DNA of 64,000 nt from JAITWN01 sp050486285 (GTDB taxonomy: Bacteria; Pseudomonadota; Gammaproteobacteria; SZUA-140): the NCBI GenBank assembly GCA_050486285.1, contig JBJHCZ010000015.1, positions 7,433 to 71,432 on the forward strand, written 5' to 3'. The notes under the pieces are model-generated. The model was given only the letters and a program-made list of their open reading frames with translations. It was not told the origin of the DNA and made no database searches. The position numbers were made by a program, and so were the translations under genes. Positions 1 to 7,411 of the stretch are shown piece by piece. Each line of letters opens with the position of its first letter. Positions within the stretch are counted from its first letter, which is position 1.

Positions 1-1
1 G

Positions 2-88
2 ATTACGGCACGCCGGGTGGTTTCGTTCCATCCTGGGCAAAAACTAAAAGCAAGAGTCGAGGCCCATGCTGGAACCCAGCGGGAATGA
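2..88 (+). CDS. ihfA: Integration host factor subunit alpha, C-terminal end only (partial)
   Basis: Only the last 28 codons lie in the window. Frame 2 from the left edge reads ITARRVVSFHPGQKLKARVE and then AHAGTQRE before a TGA at 86-88. This is the conserved C-terminal arm of IHF/HU-family proteins, closest to IhfA, which pairs with IhfB to bend DNA. The following MerR-type gene starts inside this one at base 66, so the two are probably translated together. The order ihfA-merR-tRNA-Pro is common in gammaproteobacteria. Recognition rests on a short stretch, but the motif is distinctive. Confidence 0.85.
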   Translation: MTARRVVSFHPGQKLKARVEAHAGTQRE

Positions 89-422
89 CGCGTTGCCCCC
101 GATCCCCGGGAAGCGCTATTTCACGATAGGGGAAGTCAGCGATCTGTGCGGCGTCAAGCCGCATGTGTTGAGATACTGGGAGCAGGAGTTTCCGCAACTC
201 GCGCCGATCAAACGGGCCGGCAACCGCCGCTACTACCAGCGTCATGATGTGATGCTGGTGCGCCAGATCCGCGATCTGCTCTACCAGCAGGGGTTCACGA
301 TCGGCGGCGCCCGGCAAAAGCTCTCCGGCAAGGAGGTCAAGACCGATGCCAGCCGCAGTCGCCAGGTGGTGCGCCAGATGCGGCAGGAACTCGAGGATCT
401 GCTGAAGACCTTGAAGACCTGA
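66..422 (+). CDS. MerR-family transcriptional regulator downstream of ihfA
   Basis: A 118-residue protein with a MerR helix-turn-helix near the N-terminus: YFTIGEVSDLCGVKPHVLRY followed by WEQEFPQL, then the second wing NRRYYQRHDV. The remainder is a short helical tail (residues about 70-118) that would give the antiparallel coiled-coil dimer. There is no cysteine-rich metal-binding or drug-binding C-terminal domain, so the ligand is unknown. It is the size of the MerR-like proteins usually found behind ihfA. The ATG at 66 overlaps the end of ihfA by 23 bases and has a GAGG just upstream, which supports coupled translation. Target genes cannot be told from the sequence. Confidence 0.9.
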   Translation: MLEPSGNDALPPIPGKRYFTIGEVSDLCGVKPHVLRYWEQEFPQLAPIKRAGNRRYYQRHDVMLVRQIRDLLYQQGFTIGGARQKLSGKEVKTDASRSRQVVRQMRQELEDLLKTLKT

Positions 423-492
423 GCGGCATCCTTCATCATCCGCAGGCTGCCGATCATCCGGGCGGCCTTCACCGGCACAACGACAGTTCAAT

Positions 493-570
<78 letters not shown>

Positions 571-769
571 TTCTCTCAATGAGTCACAGCATCAAGCCCT
601 GGCCCGGATTGCGGCTCGGCACCGTCTTGCGCGCCGGGGCGGACAGGCATAGGATTTCTCCACCACGGTCTTCAAACCATCCCCTTGAACGACGCGGGTC
701 AGTCCCGTGCAAACCATACAGGAGCTTTCCACCACTGAAATAACACTGGCTGAAAAAGGAGGGGCGACG

Positions 770-871
770 ATGAGCGATACGGAAGATGTCATCACCAACG
801 TAATCATCGGTCTGGTCCTGATGTGCGGTCCGGTCGGGTACCTGCTGTTCAGTATCCTGTTCACGATCTGA
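770..871 (+). CDS. Small single-span membrane protein (33 residues)
   Basis: A 33-codon reading frame beginning MSDTEDVITN and continuing as one hydrophobic helix (residues about 11-33, VIIGLVLMCGPVGYLLF then SILFTI). The start has an unusually strong ribosome binding site, AAGGAGGGG, 6 bases before the ATG. That strength, the acidic N-terminal end and the clean hydrophobic helix argue that it is expressed rather than a chance frame. It lies alone between the tRNA-Pro and a GGDEF gene and is followed at once by a GC-rich hairpin that may end its transcript. I do not recognise the family. Small membrane peptides often modulate larger membrane proteins, but nothing here names the partner. Confidence 0.6.
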   Translation: MSDTEDVITNVIIGLVLMCGPVGYLLFSILFTI

Positions 872-878
872 CCCAGCC

Positions 879-899
879 GGCCTCCGGCAGACGGAGGCC
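879..899 (+). terminator. GC-rich hairpin after the small membrane protein gene
   Basis: GGCCTCCG and CGGAGGCC form a perfect 8-base stem around the loop GCAGA, starting 8 bases after the stop codon of the small gene. There is no T-run after it, so it is at best a weak intrinsic terminator or a 3' stabilising hairpin. Confidence 0.4.
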
Positions 900-1132
900 T
901 CCATCCCCTGCAAGTGGCGCCGGACGCCGCACCTTCCTGTCGCGCCCGAGATAACCCCTTATTTATAATGTGGTTAATGATCCTGGTCCGCAACCAGGCA
1001 GGCCTGCGAAATGCCGATGCTGCACGGTTTGCCCTCACGAAATCCCGCAATCGTCCGATGATATCCGTATGTCCGGACGCCGTTCGGCGCGCCTGCGCCC
1101 CCGGCCACTGCAAGACAAAAAGAAGACGCAGC

Positions 1133-2710
1133 ATGTCGACCAGAAAACCTTCCGTCCCGATCCTGGGCGCTCCGATCCAGGACAAGGAACTGCTGAAGCG
1201 CATCAGCCAGTGCGCCGATCTGCCGAGTCCGGTCGGCGTCGTCATGCGGGTGCTCGAACTCGGACAGGATCCCGAGGTCTCGATCGGCGAGGTCGCGAAG
1301 GTCATCAATCTCGACCCGGCGCTGACCGCGAAGATGCTGCGCATGGCGAATTCCCCGCTGTATGCGCGCCAGCGCAAGACCGAGAACCTGCGCCAGGCGA
1401 TCACGCTGTTCGGTCTCGAAGGCACGATTACGCTGGCGCTCGGTTTCTCGGTCGTCAACAACCTGAGTCGCGGCCGGGATTCGCAATTCGATTATCCGGT
1501 CTTCTGGCGACGCTCGCTCGCCGCCGCGACCTGCTCCCAGGTCCTTGCCGACCGCCTGGCGCTGCCGAACCGGGAGGACATGTTCCTTGCCGGTCTGCTG
1601 ATGGACATCGGCATGCTGGCGCTGACGCGCGCGCTGCCGGAGCTCTATCGCGGAACGATCTCACGCAAGTCCACTCACGAGTCGGCATGCCGCCGCGAGC
1701 GCGAGTCCCTGGGCGTCGATCATGCCGAAATCGGCGCATGGCTGCTGCAGCAGTGGAACTTCCCCGACAACCTGCGCGCGCTGGTCCTGCACAGTCACAA
1801 CAGCGATGCGTCCAGGCTCGCCGACTGGCCGGCGCTCGAGCAGCAGGTGCGCATCATTGCGCTGGCCAGCGACATGGCCGACCTCTGGTGCGTCACCGAC
1901 AAGGAAGAGGTTCTGCCGAAGGTCATGAAGCAGGCCGCGCAATCGCTCGGCATTCGCGATCAGTCCTTCGTCGAGATCCTTGAGGGCGTCAGCGCCGCGA
2001 TCGCGGAGATCGCGCCGCTGTTCGACATCGAGCTCGACGAGCATGGCAATCCCGATCTGATCATCAACGAGGCGCGCGAGCTGATTCTGCTGAGGCATAT
2101 CAAGGTCATGCAGAAATCGATGATGCTGGAAAAGGCCGCGCGCATCCTCGAGAACCGCACGATCAAGCTCGAGGAAGAGAATCGCCGCGATGTGTTGACC
2201 GGCCTGTTCAACCGCTCCTACCTGCAGCGCGCGCTGTTCGACGAGCTCGAGCTCGCGAACGAGCATGGCTGGCCGCTGTCGGTGATCTTCATCGATCTCG
2301 ATCGCTTCAAGGCGGTCAACGACGAGCATGGTCACCTCGCCGGCGATCACATCATTCGCGAAGCGGCGCGCCTGCTCCGCCATCATACCCGCGGCAGCGA
2401 CATCATCGCCCGCTACGGCGGCGAGGAGTTCGTCGCGATCCTGCCTGGCTCGGGTAACGACAGCGCCCGGCGCAGTTGCGAGCGTTTGCTCGAGGCATTC
2501 CGCACGACACGGCACCAGATCTCGTCCGAAGCCGAAGTGACGGTCACGGCGTCGCTCGGCATCGCGGTCCATGGCGAATCGGCGAAGTTCCAGACCATCG
2601 AGGATTTCCTGCGCGCGGCCGACAACGCGCTCTACGAGGCCAAGCGCCAGGGCCGCGATCGCGCCGTGTTCCACCGGATCGATCCGGGCGCCTCCCGCGT
2701 CGCCGTCTGA
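1133..2710 (+). CDS. HDOD-domain protein with C-terminal diguanylate cyclase (GGDEF) domain
   Basis: 525 residues. Residues about 15-210 form an HDOD domain (ADLPSPVGVVMRVLELGQDP, NLDPALTAKMLRMANSPLYA). A helical linker rich in glutamate follows, then a GGDEF domain from about 355 that starts RRDVLTGLFNRSYL. The active-site motif is GGEEF, a form known to be active, and RGSD lies five residues before it, matching the RxxD inhibitory c-di-GMP site. The protein therefore probably makes cyclic di-GMP under product feedback, with the HDOD part as input. I chose the ATG at 1133 because the sequence upstream in the same frame is unlike a protein. A TATAAT at 964-969 may be its promoter. Confidence 0.93.
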   Translation: MSTRKPSVPILGAPIQDKELLKRISQCADLPSPVGVVMRVLELGQDPEVSIGEVAKVINLDPALTAKMLRMANSPLYARQRKTENLRQAITLFGLEGTITLALGFSVVNNLSRGRDSQFDYPVFWRRSLAAATCSQVLADRLALPNREDMFLAGLLMDIGMLALTRALPELYRGTISRKSTHESACRRERESLGVDHAEIGAWLLQQWNFPDNLRALVLHSHNSDASRLADWPALEQQVRIIALASDMADLWCVTDKEEVLPKVMKQAAQSLGIRDQSFVEILEGVSAAIAEIAPLFDIELDEHGNPDLIINEARELILLRHIKVMQKSMMLEKAARILENRTIKLEEENRRDVLTGLFNRSYLQRALFDELELANEHGWPLSVIFIDLDRFKAVNDEHGHLAGDHIIREAARLLRHHTRGSDIIARYGGEEFVAILPGSGNDSARRSCERLLEAFRTTRHQISSEAEVTVTASLGIAVHGESAKFQTIEDFLRAADNALYEAKRQGRDRAVFHRIDPGASRVAV

Positions 2711-2768
2711 TCCCCTGCCGGGGCGCCGGGGATTGATCGCCCGCCTGCAATCGGGCATCTTCGCGATC

Positions 2769-3449
2769 ATGCGCCTGCCTTCACTTCCGCTGCTGTTGCT
2801 GGCACTCCTTTCCGTCGAGGCCGTGGCGGCCGATATCGCGATCGGCATCCCGCCCGGCGGTCTCGGCGTCGATCTCCATCTCGCCCGCGACGAATACGAT
2901 CTGGCTGATGGCGGCCTCTCGACCGAGACCCGGCTGTCCCGCGCCGGTATCACGCTGTCCGAGACGGTCGGCGATGGCCTGTCGATCGGCCTGCTGCTCG
3001 GCTATGCCTCCGCGAGCCAGCGCGGACAAGCGCTGACCGCGGGCATGCGCTTCACCGGCAATTATCTCGGCGTCGATCTGCACGGGGCGATCCCGCTCGG
3101 CAGGCGCTTGCGCGTCGGACTCGGCGGGCAATTCCTGTATCACTGGCTGCGGGACCGCATCGACGGACAGAAGGTCGAACTCGAGTGGGCGCAGGCCGAC
3201 GCGACGCTGACGCTGCAAGCCGATCTGACACCGGCGCTGACCGCGTATGCGGGACCGCTGTGGTCGACGATCGATGTCGACCAGCAGGCCAGCGGCGGCG
3301 TCAACGAGACGCTGGCGCTGGTCAATCACCGGACTTCGGGCGGCGTCGCCGGTCTGTTGCTCGAGGTCGACTGGCGCGGCTGGATCGGTCTCGAGGTTCG
3401 GCGTGGACCGTATGATGGCGTCGCGCTGTCGTTCCAGAGGAGATTCTGA
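2769..3449 (+). CDS. Predicted outer-membrane beta-barrel protein
   Basis: 226 residues. The start at 2769 gives a clear signal peptide (MRLPSLPLLLLALLSVEAVA followed by A-D). The mature part alternates polar and hydrophobic residues in short strands with glycine-rich turns, and the chain ends in FQRRF. A terminal phenylalanine is the usual recognition signal for barrel assembly. The length would suit an 8- or 10-stranded barrel. No known family was recognised. The gene follows the GGDEF gene by 58 bases and its stop codon directly abuts the next start, so it is probably co-transcribed with the dehydrogenase behind it. Its cargo or role is unknown. Confidence 0.7.
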   Translation: MRLPSLPLLLLALLSVEAVAADIAIGIPPGGLGVDLHLARDEYDLADGGLSTETRLSRAGITLSETVGDGLSIGLLLGYASASQRGQALTAGMRFTGNYLGVDLHGAIPLGRRLRVGLGGQFLYHWLRDRIDGQKVELEWAQADATLTLQADLTPALTAYAGPLWSTIDVDQQASGGVNETLALVNHRTSGGVAGLLLEVDWRGWIGLEVRRGPYDGVALSFQRRF

Positions 3450-4427
3450 ATGGAGCGGGGCGTGTTTCTGGACAGCGGCTCGCTCGGGCCGGACATCGAT
3501 CTCGACGGGATCGCCGCGACGCTGCCGCAGTGGTCGTTCCATGAGGAGACGGCGCCTGCCGAGACCGGCGAGCGGATCCGCGATGTCGACGTGGTCATCA
3601 CCAACAAGGTCGTGCTCGATGCCGGTGCGCTCGCCGCGGCCCGGCGCCTGCGCCTGGTCTGCGTCGCCGCGACCGGGGTCAATAACGTCGATCTCGACGC
3701 CGCGGCGCGCCAGGGGATCACGGTCTGCAACGTCACCGCCTACGCGACGCCTTCGGTCGTTCAGCATGTCTTCGCGCTGATGCTGGCGCTGGCGACGCGG
3801 CTGGCGGATTATCGCGAGGCGGTCAGGGCAGGGGACTGGCAGCGCAGCCGGCATTTCGCGCTGCTGGATTATCCGGTCACCGAACTCGCCGGACGCACGC
3901 TGGGTATCGTCGGGCATGGCGAGCTCGGACGCGCGGTCGCGACCGCGGCCGGCGCCTTCGGCATGCGGGTGCTGATCGCGGCGCGCCGCGGATCTGCGCC
4001 GGGGGAGGGGCGGGTGGCGTTCGATGAATTACTCGGCCGGGTGGATGTGCTGAGCCTGCATTGCCCGCTGACGGAGGCGACCCGCGGCCTGGTCGGTGCG
4101 CGCGAGTTCGGCATGATGAAGCGTGATGCGCTGCTGATCAATACCGCGCGCGGCGGCATCGTCGACGAGGCGGCGCTGGCGACAGCCCTGCGTGCCGGGG
4201 TCATCGCCGGCGCCGGTATCGATGTGCTCGCGAGCGAACCGCCGCGCGCGGGCAGCCCGCTGCTCGCGGCGGACATTCCGAACCTGATCGTGACGCCGCA
4301 CATTGCCTGGGCCAGCCGGGAGTCGCGCCGGCGGCTGGTCGCGAGTCTGCAGGAGAATATAGAGGCCTTCGGCGCCGGACGACCGCACAACGTGGTGTCC
4401 GGGCCGGTCACCGGCGGGCATGTCTAG
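3450..4427 (+). CDS. D-isomer specific 2-hydroxyacid dehydrogenase (hydroxypyruvate reductase-like)
   Basis: 325 residues, normal for the family. The N- and C-terminal parts form the substrate-binding domain and residues about 110-285 the NAD(P)-binding fold. The dinucleotide motif is GIVGHGELG, the substrate-binding arginine is in INTARGGIVDE, and the catalytic glutamate and histidine are in DVLASEPP and TPHIAW. Enzymes of this type reduce glyoxylate or hydroxypyruvate, or oxidise phosphoglycerate-like acids; the closest resemblance is to glycerate dehydrogenase (HprA). Substrate cannot be fixed from sequence. The ATG follows the previous stop codon without a gap. The TAG stop lies inside the left arm of a large palindrome shared with the convergent ccdA-like gene. 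Confidence 0.9.
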   Translation: MERGVFLDSGSLGPDIDLDGIAATLPQWSFHEETAPAETGERIRDVDVVITNKVVLDAGALAAARRLRLVCVAATGVNNVDLDAAARQGITVCNVTAYATPSVVQHVFALMLALATRLADYREAVRAGDWQRSRHFALLDYPVTELAGRTLGIVGHGELGRAVATAAGAFGMRVLIAARRGSAPGEGRVAFDELLGRVDVLSLHCPLTEATRGLVGAREFGMMKRDALLINTARGGIVDEAALATALRAGVIAGAGIDVLASEPPRAGSPLLAADIPNLIVTPHIAWASRESRRRLVASLQENIEAFGAGRPHNVVSGPVTGGHV

Positions 4428-4521
4428 CAGTCTGTCGGGAAAGGCTCCCGGCGGCTTTCCTCCGCGAATGGCTCGCCTCGCTGCGTAAAGCCGCCGGGAG
4501 CCTTTCCCGACAGTCTGCTAG
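4424..4521. repeat. Large palindromic element between convergent genes
   Basis: Left arm 4424-4458 and right arm 4487-4521 are 35-base inverted repeats with a single mismatch, around a 28-base loop that contains CTCCGCGAATGGCTCGCC. The arms include the stop codons of both flanking genes (TAG at 4425-4427 on plus, CTA at 4518-4520 for the minus gene), so the element can act as a two-way transcription terminator. A related copy with the same loop core but different, still complementary arms lies at 63878-64000. This marks it as a dispersed repeat family. Confidence 0.85.
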
Positions 4522-5246
4522 AGCCGCTCGATCAGCCACTCCGGCGTGAGGTTGATGAAGAATGTGTTCATCGTCGCGAGCTGACCGCTGACCAGCAGCA
4601 GGCCGACGCCGATCAGGAACACGCCGCTGACGCGCTGGACGATATGGGCGTGGCGGTTCAGCCGCCGCAGGAAATCCGTCGCGCGCGTCAGCAGCAGCGC
4701 GGTCAGCAGGAACGGCAGCGCCAACCCCATCGCGTAGACGAAGGTGAAGAACGCGCCGGTGCGCGGTTCGGTGAAGGCCATCGTCATCACCGCGCCGAGC
4801 AGCGGGCCGATGCAGGGTGTCCAGCCGGCGGCGAAGGCGATGCCGATCAGACCGGAGCGCAGATAGCCGGGCGTCACGCCGGGATCGATCTGCATCTGGC
4901 GGGTCATGTTCAGGAACGGGATCGTGAACAGGCCGATCGTGTGCAGGCCGAACAGGATCAGGATCGCGCCGCCGACCTGGGCGATGATCGTGCTGTAGTG
5001 GTTCAGCGTGGCGCCGAGCAGCGTCGCCGGCAGCCCGAACACGACGATGAACACCAGCGTGAAACCGAGCACGAACAGCACCGCATGGGTGAAGACCTGC
5101 GCGCGATTGACCTGCTGGTCGTCGTGGATCGCGCTGCCGGACAGGTAGCTGAGGTACACCGGCACCAGCGGCAGGACGCACGGTGACAGGAAGGACAGCG
5201 TCCCCGCGAGGAAGGCGAGCGGAATCGTGACGGACGTCATTTCCAT
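4518..5246 (-). CDS. CcdA/DsbD-type membrane thiol-disulfide electron carrier
   Basis: 242 residues with six predicted membrane helices. Two conserved cysteines sit in the motifs LSPCVLPLVPVYL (helix 1) and AGWTPCIGP (helix 4). This is the CcdA fold, which passes reducing power from cytoplasmic thioredoxin across the inner membrane to periplasmic thiol proteins, for cytochrome c maturation or disulfide repair. There is no periplasmic alpha or gamma domain, so it is CcdA-like rather than full DsbD. It is the last gene of a minus-strand set after a kinase and a phosphatase. A TATAAT on the minus strand at 5299-5294 could give it a separate promoter. Its 3' end is inside a large palindrome. Confidence 0.92.
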   Translation of the reverse strand: MEMTSVTIPLAFLAGTLSFLSPCVLPLVPVYLSYLSGSAIHDDQQVNRAQVFTHAVLFVLGFTLVFIVVFGLPATLLGATLNHYSTIIAQVGGAILILFGLHTIGLFTIPFLNMTRQMQIDPGVTPGYLRSGLIGIAFAAGWTPCIGPLLGAVMTMAFTEPRTGAFFTFVYAMGLALPFLLTALLLTRATDFLRRLNRHAHIVQRVSGVFLIGVGLLLVSGQLATMNTFFINLTPEWLIERL

Positions 5247-5293
5247 GGGGTCATTCCGGGATGACGGGCATGTCGGTGGCGGATACGCCCGTT

Positions 5294-5299
5294 ATTATA
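5294..5299 (-). promoter_or_regulatory. Candidate -10 element for the ccdA-like gene
   Basis: TATAAT on the minus strand, 48 bases upstream of the ATG at 5246, within CCGTATAATAACGG. No good -35 hexamer is visible at the usual spacing, so activity is uncertain. Confidence 0.4.
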
Positions 5300-5338
5300 C
5301 GGCCTGCGCGCCGGGTACCGCCACCGGCGAGCCCGGCG

Positions 5339-6199
5339 TCAGCGCGGGGACGCGCCGCGGCGGCGATGGCGCCGGTAGAGGATGAAGGTCAGGTCGTCCG
5401 GTTTCGACGGCGCGCCGACCGTCGGCTGCGCCATGCGGGCTCGGCAGGCCTGCGCGAGGGCGCGCATCGCGCGATCGAGCGGCCCGCTGCGGATATGATC
5501 GGTGATCTCCTCGATGTACAGGTTGTCGAACAGGCCGTCGCTGGCCAGCAGCACGGTGTCGTAGGGATCGAGGCGCAGCGCATGGCCGAGTTCGATGCGC
5601 ATCTTCGGCAGGCCGACATAGTTCGAGACCAGGTTGCGCTCGTCGTGGTGCATCGCCTCGTCCTCGTCGAGAATGCCGGCCTCGACCGCATAGCCGACCG
5701 GCGAGTGCGATACCGTCTGCAGCTTGATGCGGCCGCGGTTGCCGGTGACGAGGATCATCGAGTCGCCGACATGACAGGCGCGGATCGCGTCGGCGCCGAT
5801 CTCGACCGCCGCGACGGTGGTGCCGGCGCCGAGGGCGTTGATGCGCGCGTTCGCGCGGTCGATCGCGTCGATCAGGCGTTCTCGCAGCCCCATGTCGCCG
5901 CCGGCGCCGCGATTCGCCAGTTCATTGCGGATCGCGTCGATCAGCAGGCCCGAGGCCTGGTGACCCTGCGGCATGCCGCCCATGCCGTCGGCGACGACCA
6001 GCAGTCCCGAGCCGTTCGGAAAGCAGAAGGCCGCGGCGGCATCCTCGTTGGGGGCATCGGTCTTGTACGGCGCGCGCGCGCTGTAGATCGCGACCTGTCC
6101 TGCGGCGCAGTCATGGATCACGCCGCGGTCGCCCATGTCGTGATCGAGATAACTCCAGTGCTGGAATGCCGGCGCGCCGGCATCGGGCGATGCGGTCAA
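5339..6199 (-). CDS. PP2C-family serine/threonine protein phosphatase
   Basis: About 286 residues with the PP2C metal-binding motifs in order: DAPNEDA (about 48-54), VVADGMGGMPQGH (about 68-80), GTTVAAVEI, CHVGDSMIL, LLASDGLFD and PDDLTFIL near the end. The aspartates that bind Mn/Mg are all present. It removes phosphate from Ser/Thr residues. The gene lies 10 bases after the kinase gene 6210-6935 and in the same direction, so it most likely reverses that kinase's action. The frame opens with TTG at 6199, preceded by AGGG at a suitable distance; an internal ATG 21 codons later is the alternative and would keep the whole catalytic core. Confidence 0.93.
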   Translation of the reverse strand: MTASPDAGAPAFQHWSYLDHDMGDRGVIHDCAAGQVAIYSARAPYKTDAPNEDAAAAFCFPNGSGLLVVADGMGGMPQGHQASGLLIDAIRNELANRGAGGDMGLRERLIDAIDRANARINALGAGTTVAAVEIGADAIRACHVGDSMILVTGNRGRIKLQTVSHSPVGYAVEAGILDEDEAMHHDERNLVSNYVGLPKMRIELGHALRLDPYDTVLLASDGLFDNLYIEEITDHIRSGPLDRAMRALAQACRARMAQPTVGAPSKPDDLTFILYRRHRRRGASPR

Positions 6200-6209
6200 G
6201 GATGTCGCC

Positions 6210-6935
6210 CTATTGCCATTGCATCGTTTCGAGGTATTCGCGCAGCATGCCGGCCGACCTGAACTTTTTCAGGATCAGACTGCGCTTGAGGCCGCAGCAG
6301 ATGGCCTTGATCTCGGGCGGCAGCCTGGCGTAGTGGCGCTGGCCGCCGAGGGCGTCGTAGAACAGACGGATGAGGTCACAGACGTCGTCATGGATGTTCT
6401 TCTTTTTCGCGGCGCCCCAGTGAAACATGTCGAGCAGCTTGAGATTATAGCCGAGACCGAAGCGCTGGATGACGATATTGTCGGTGTGCAGGTCGCCGTG
6501 ATACTCGTGCATGTGGTGAATGCTCTCGATGCCGGCGGCCAGCGCATGCAACAGGTGCAGCCCCTGGAACGGCGACAGCCGCTTGCCGGGATGGCGCGAG
6601 AGGAAATTGCTGAGCAGCTCTCCCTCGACATATTCCGAGACCAGGAAGGTGATCGGTATGCCGCGGTAGCGGATCGTTTCCTGGGTGTGGTACTGGATCA
6701 GGATCGGCGAGTGGCGCAGCTTGTGCAGCTTCTTCGCGTAGAACGACAGCGTGCGATTGCCGGGGTTGCGCTGCGGGAAGAAGAATTTCGCGGCGCGCTC
6801 GATGCCGGTGACCTGCTCGCGGACGAGATAGACCTCGCCTTCCCAGCCGGCGCCGAGATTCTTGATGACCTGGTACTTGTTCGCGAGCACCCGCCCGCTG
6901 TGGAGCCGGAAGCTGTCGATGACGGGTTTTGTCAT
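6210..6935 (-). CDS. Small serine/threonine protein kinase-like protein
   Basis: 241 residues, nearly all kinase domain. Visible are a glycine-rich loop LGAGWEGEVYLVRE (about 27-40), the ATP-binding lysine in RAAKFF, the hinge SEYVEGELL and the catalytic loop HGDLHTDNIV (about 145-154). The loop has HGDLH rather than the usual HRDLK, as in lipopolysaccharide- and aminoglycoside-type kinases. The metal-binding DFG position reads DMF (LKLLDMFHWG). There is no transmembrane or sensor domain. It begins a minus-strand operon with the PP2C phosphatase. I infer a dedicated kinase/phosphatase switch; the target protein is not in evidence. Divergent from the DsrE-type operon. Confidence 0.85.
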   Translation of the reverse strand: MTKPVIDSFRLHSGRVLANKYQVIKNLGAGWEGEVYLVREQVTGIERAAKFFFPQRNPGNRTLSFYAKKLHKLRHSPILIQYHTQETIRYRGIPITFLVSEYVEGELLSNFLSRHPGKRLSPFQGLHLLHALAAGIESIHHMHEYHGDLHTDNIVIQRFGLGYNLKLLDMFHWGAAKKKNIHDDVCDLIRLFYDALGGQRHYARLPPEIKAICCGLKRSLILKKFRSAGMLREYLETMQWQ

Positions 6936-7031
6936 TGTTCTGCGCGGTCCGCCTGCGCTTGCGGATCAACTACCATAACCGCCGCCTCTGCCGGCGTGCA
7001 AGCGCGGAAATTGCATCTCCGGCCGACCCCG

Positions 7032-7053
7032 ATATAATACCAAAGTATTATAT
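7032..7053. promoter_or_regulatory. Perfect palindrome and likely promoter/operator of the DsrE-type operon
   Basis: ATATAATAC and GTATTATAT form a perfect 9-base inverted repeat around CAAA. It lies in a GC-rich background, 30 bases before the first DsrE-type gene and about 100 bases before the divergent kinase gene. It contains TATAAT and TATTAT, so it can overlap the -10 region. A two-fold symmetric site of this size is typical of an operator for a dimeric repressor such as an ArsR- or TetR-type protein; no such regulator gene is next to it. Confidence 0.6.
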
Positions 7054-7082
7054 TCGCCCGGGTCCGGGCACGGGGAGGGGGA

Positions 7083-7403
7083 ATGGCCGCCTATTTGCTG
7101 ATCGAGTCTCGCGATCCCCGCGAGGCCGCCGCGGTCGCGCATGACCGGCGGCTCGCCCTGGATCTGGTCCGCGCCGGGCATGCGGTGACGCTGTTCCTGG
7201 TGCAGAACGGCGTGTTCCCCGCGCGCGCCGGCGGTCCCGATACGGGCTTGCGCGCGCTGGTCGACGGCGGCGTCGCCGTGCTGGGTGATGAGTTCTCGTT
7301 GCGCGAGCGCGGCATCGGCGAGGTCGCGGGCGGCATCCGCGTCGCGCCGCTCGACATCGTCGTCGACGCGCTCGGGCGTGGCGACCGGACGCTGTGGCTG
7401 TAG
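7083..7403 (+). CDS. DsrE-fold protein 1 (no cysteine)
   Basis: 106 residues. The pattern YLLIESRDP, then AHDRRLALDLVRAGHAVTLF, LVQNGVFPAR, a short helix and a final VDALGRGDRTLWL, fits the small alpha/beta DsrE/DsrF/TusD fold. These proteins carry persulfide sulfur or organise sulfur-relay complexes. This one has no cysteine at all, so it cannot carry sulfur itself and may be a structural partner of the next two proteins, as in DsrEFH-type or TusBCD-type heteromers. The start at 7083 has a very strong ribosome binding site, GGGGAGGGGGA. It is the first gene of a tight three-gene operon behind a palindromic operator. Confidence 0.65.
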   Translation: MAAYLLIESRDPREAAAVAHDRRLALDLVRAGHAVTLFLVQNGVFPARAGGPDTGLRALVDGGVAVLGDEFSLRERGIGEVAGGIRVAPLDIVVDALGRGDRTLWL

Positions 7404-7411
7404 GGCCTGCG

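Noticed and set aside
640..740. Possible cyclic di-GMP riboswitch before the HDOD-GGDEF gene
   Set aside because: The bases GCAAACC near 709 recall the conserved GEMM core, and the neighbour is a cyclase. The rest of the conserved core (the GAAA tetraloop receptor and second strand) could not be found, and the small membrane gene lies between.
4424..4521. CRISPR-like or tandem repeat
   Set aside because: Single inverted structure, no regularly spaced direct repeats anywhere in the window.
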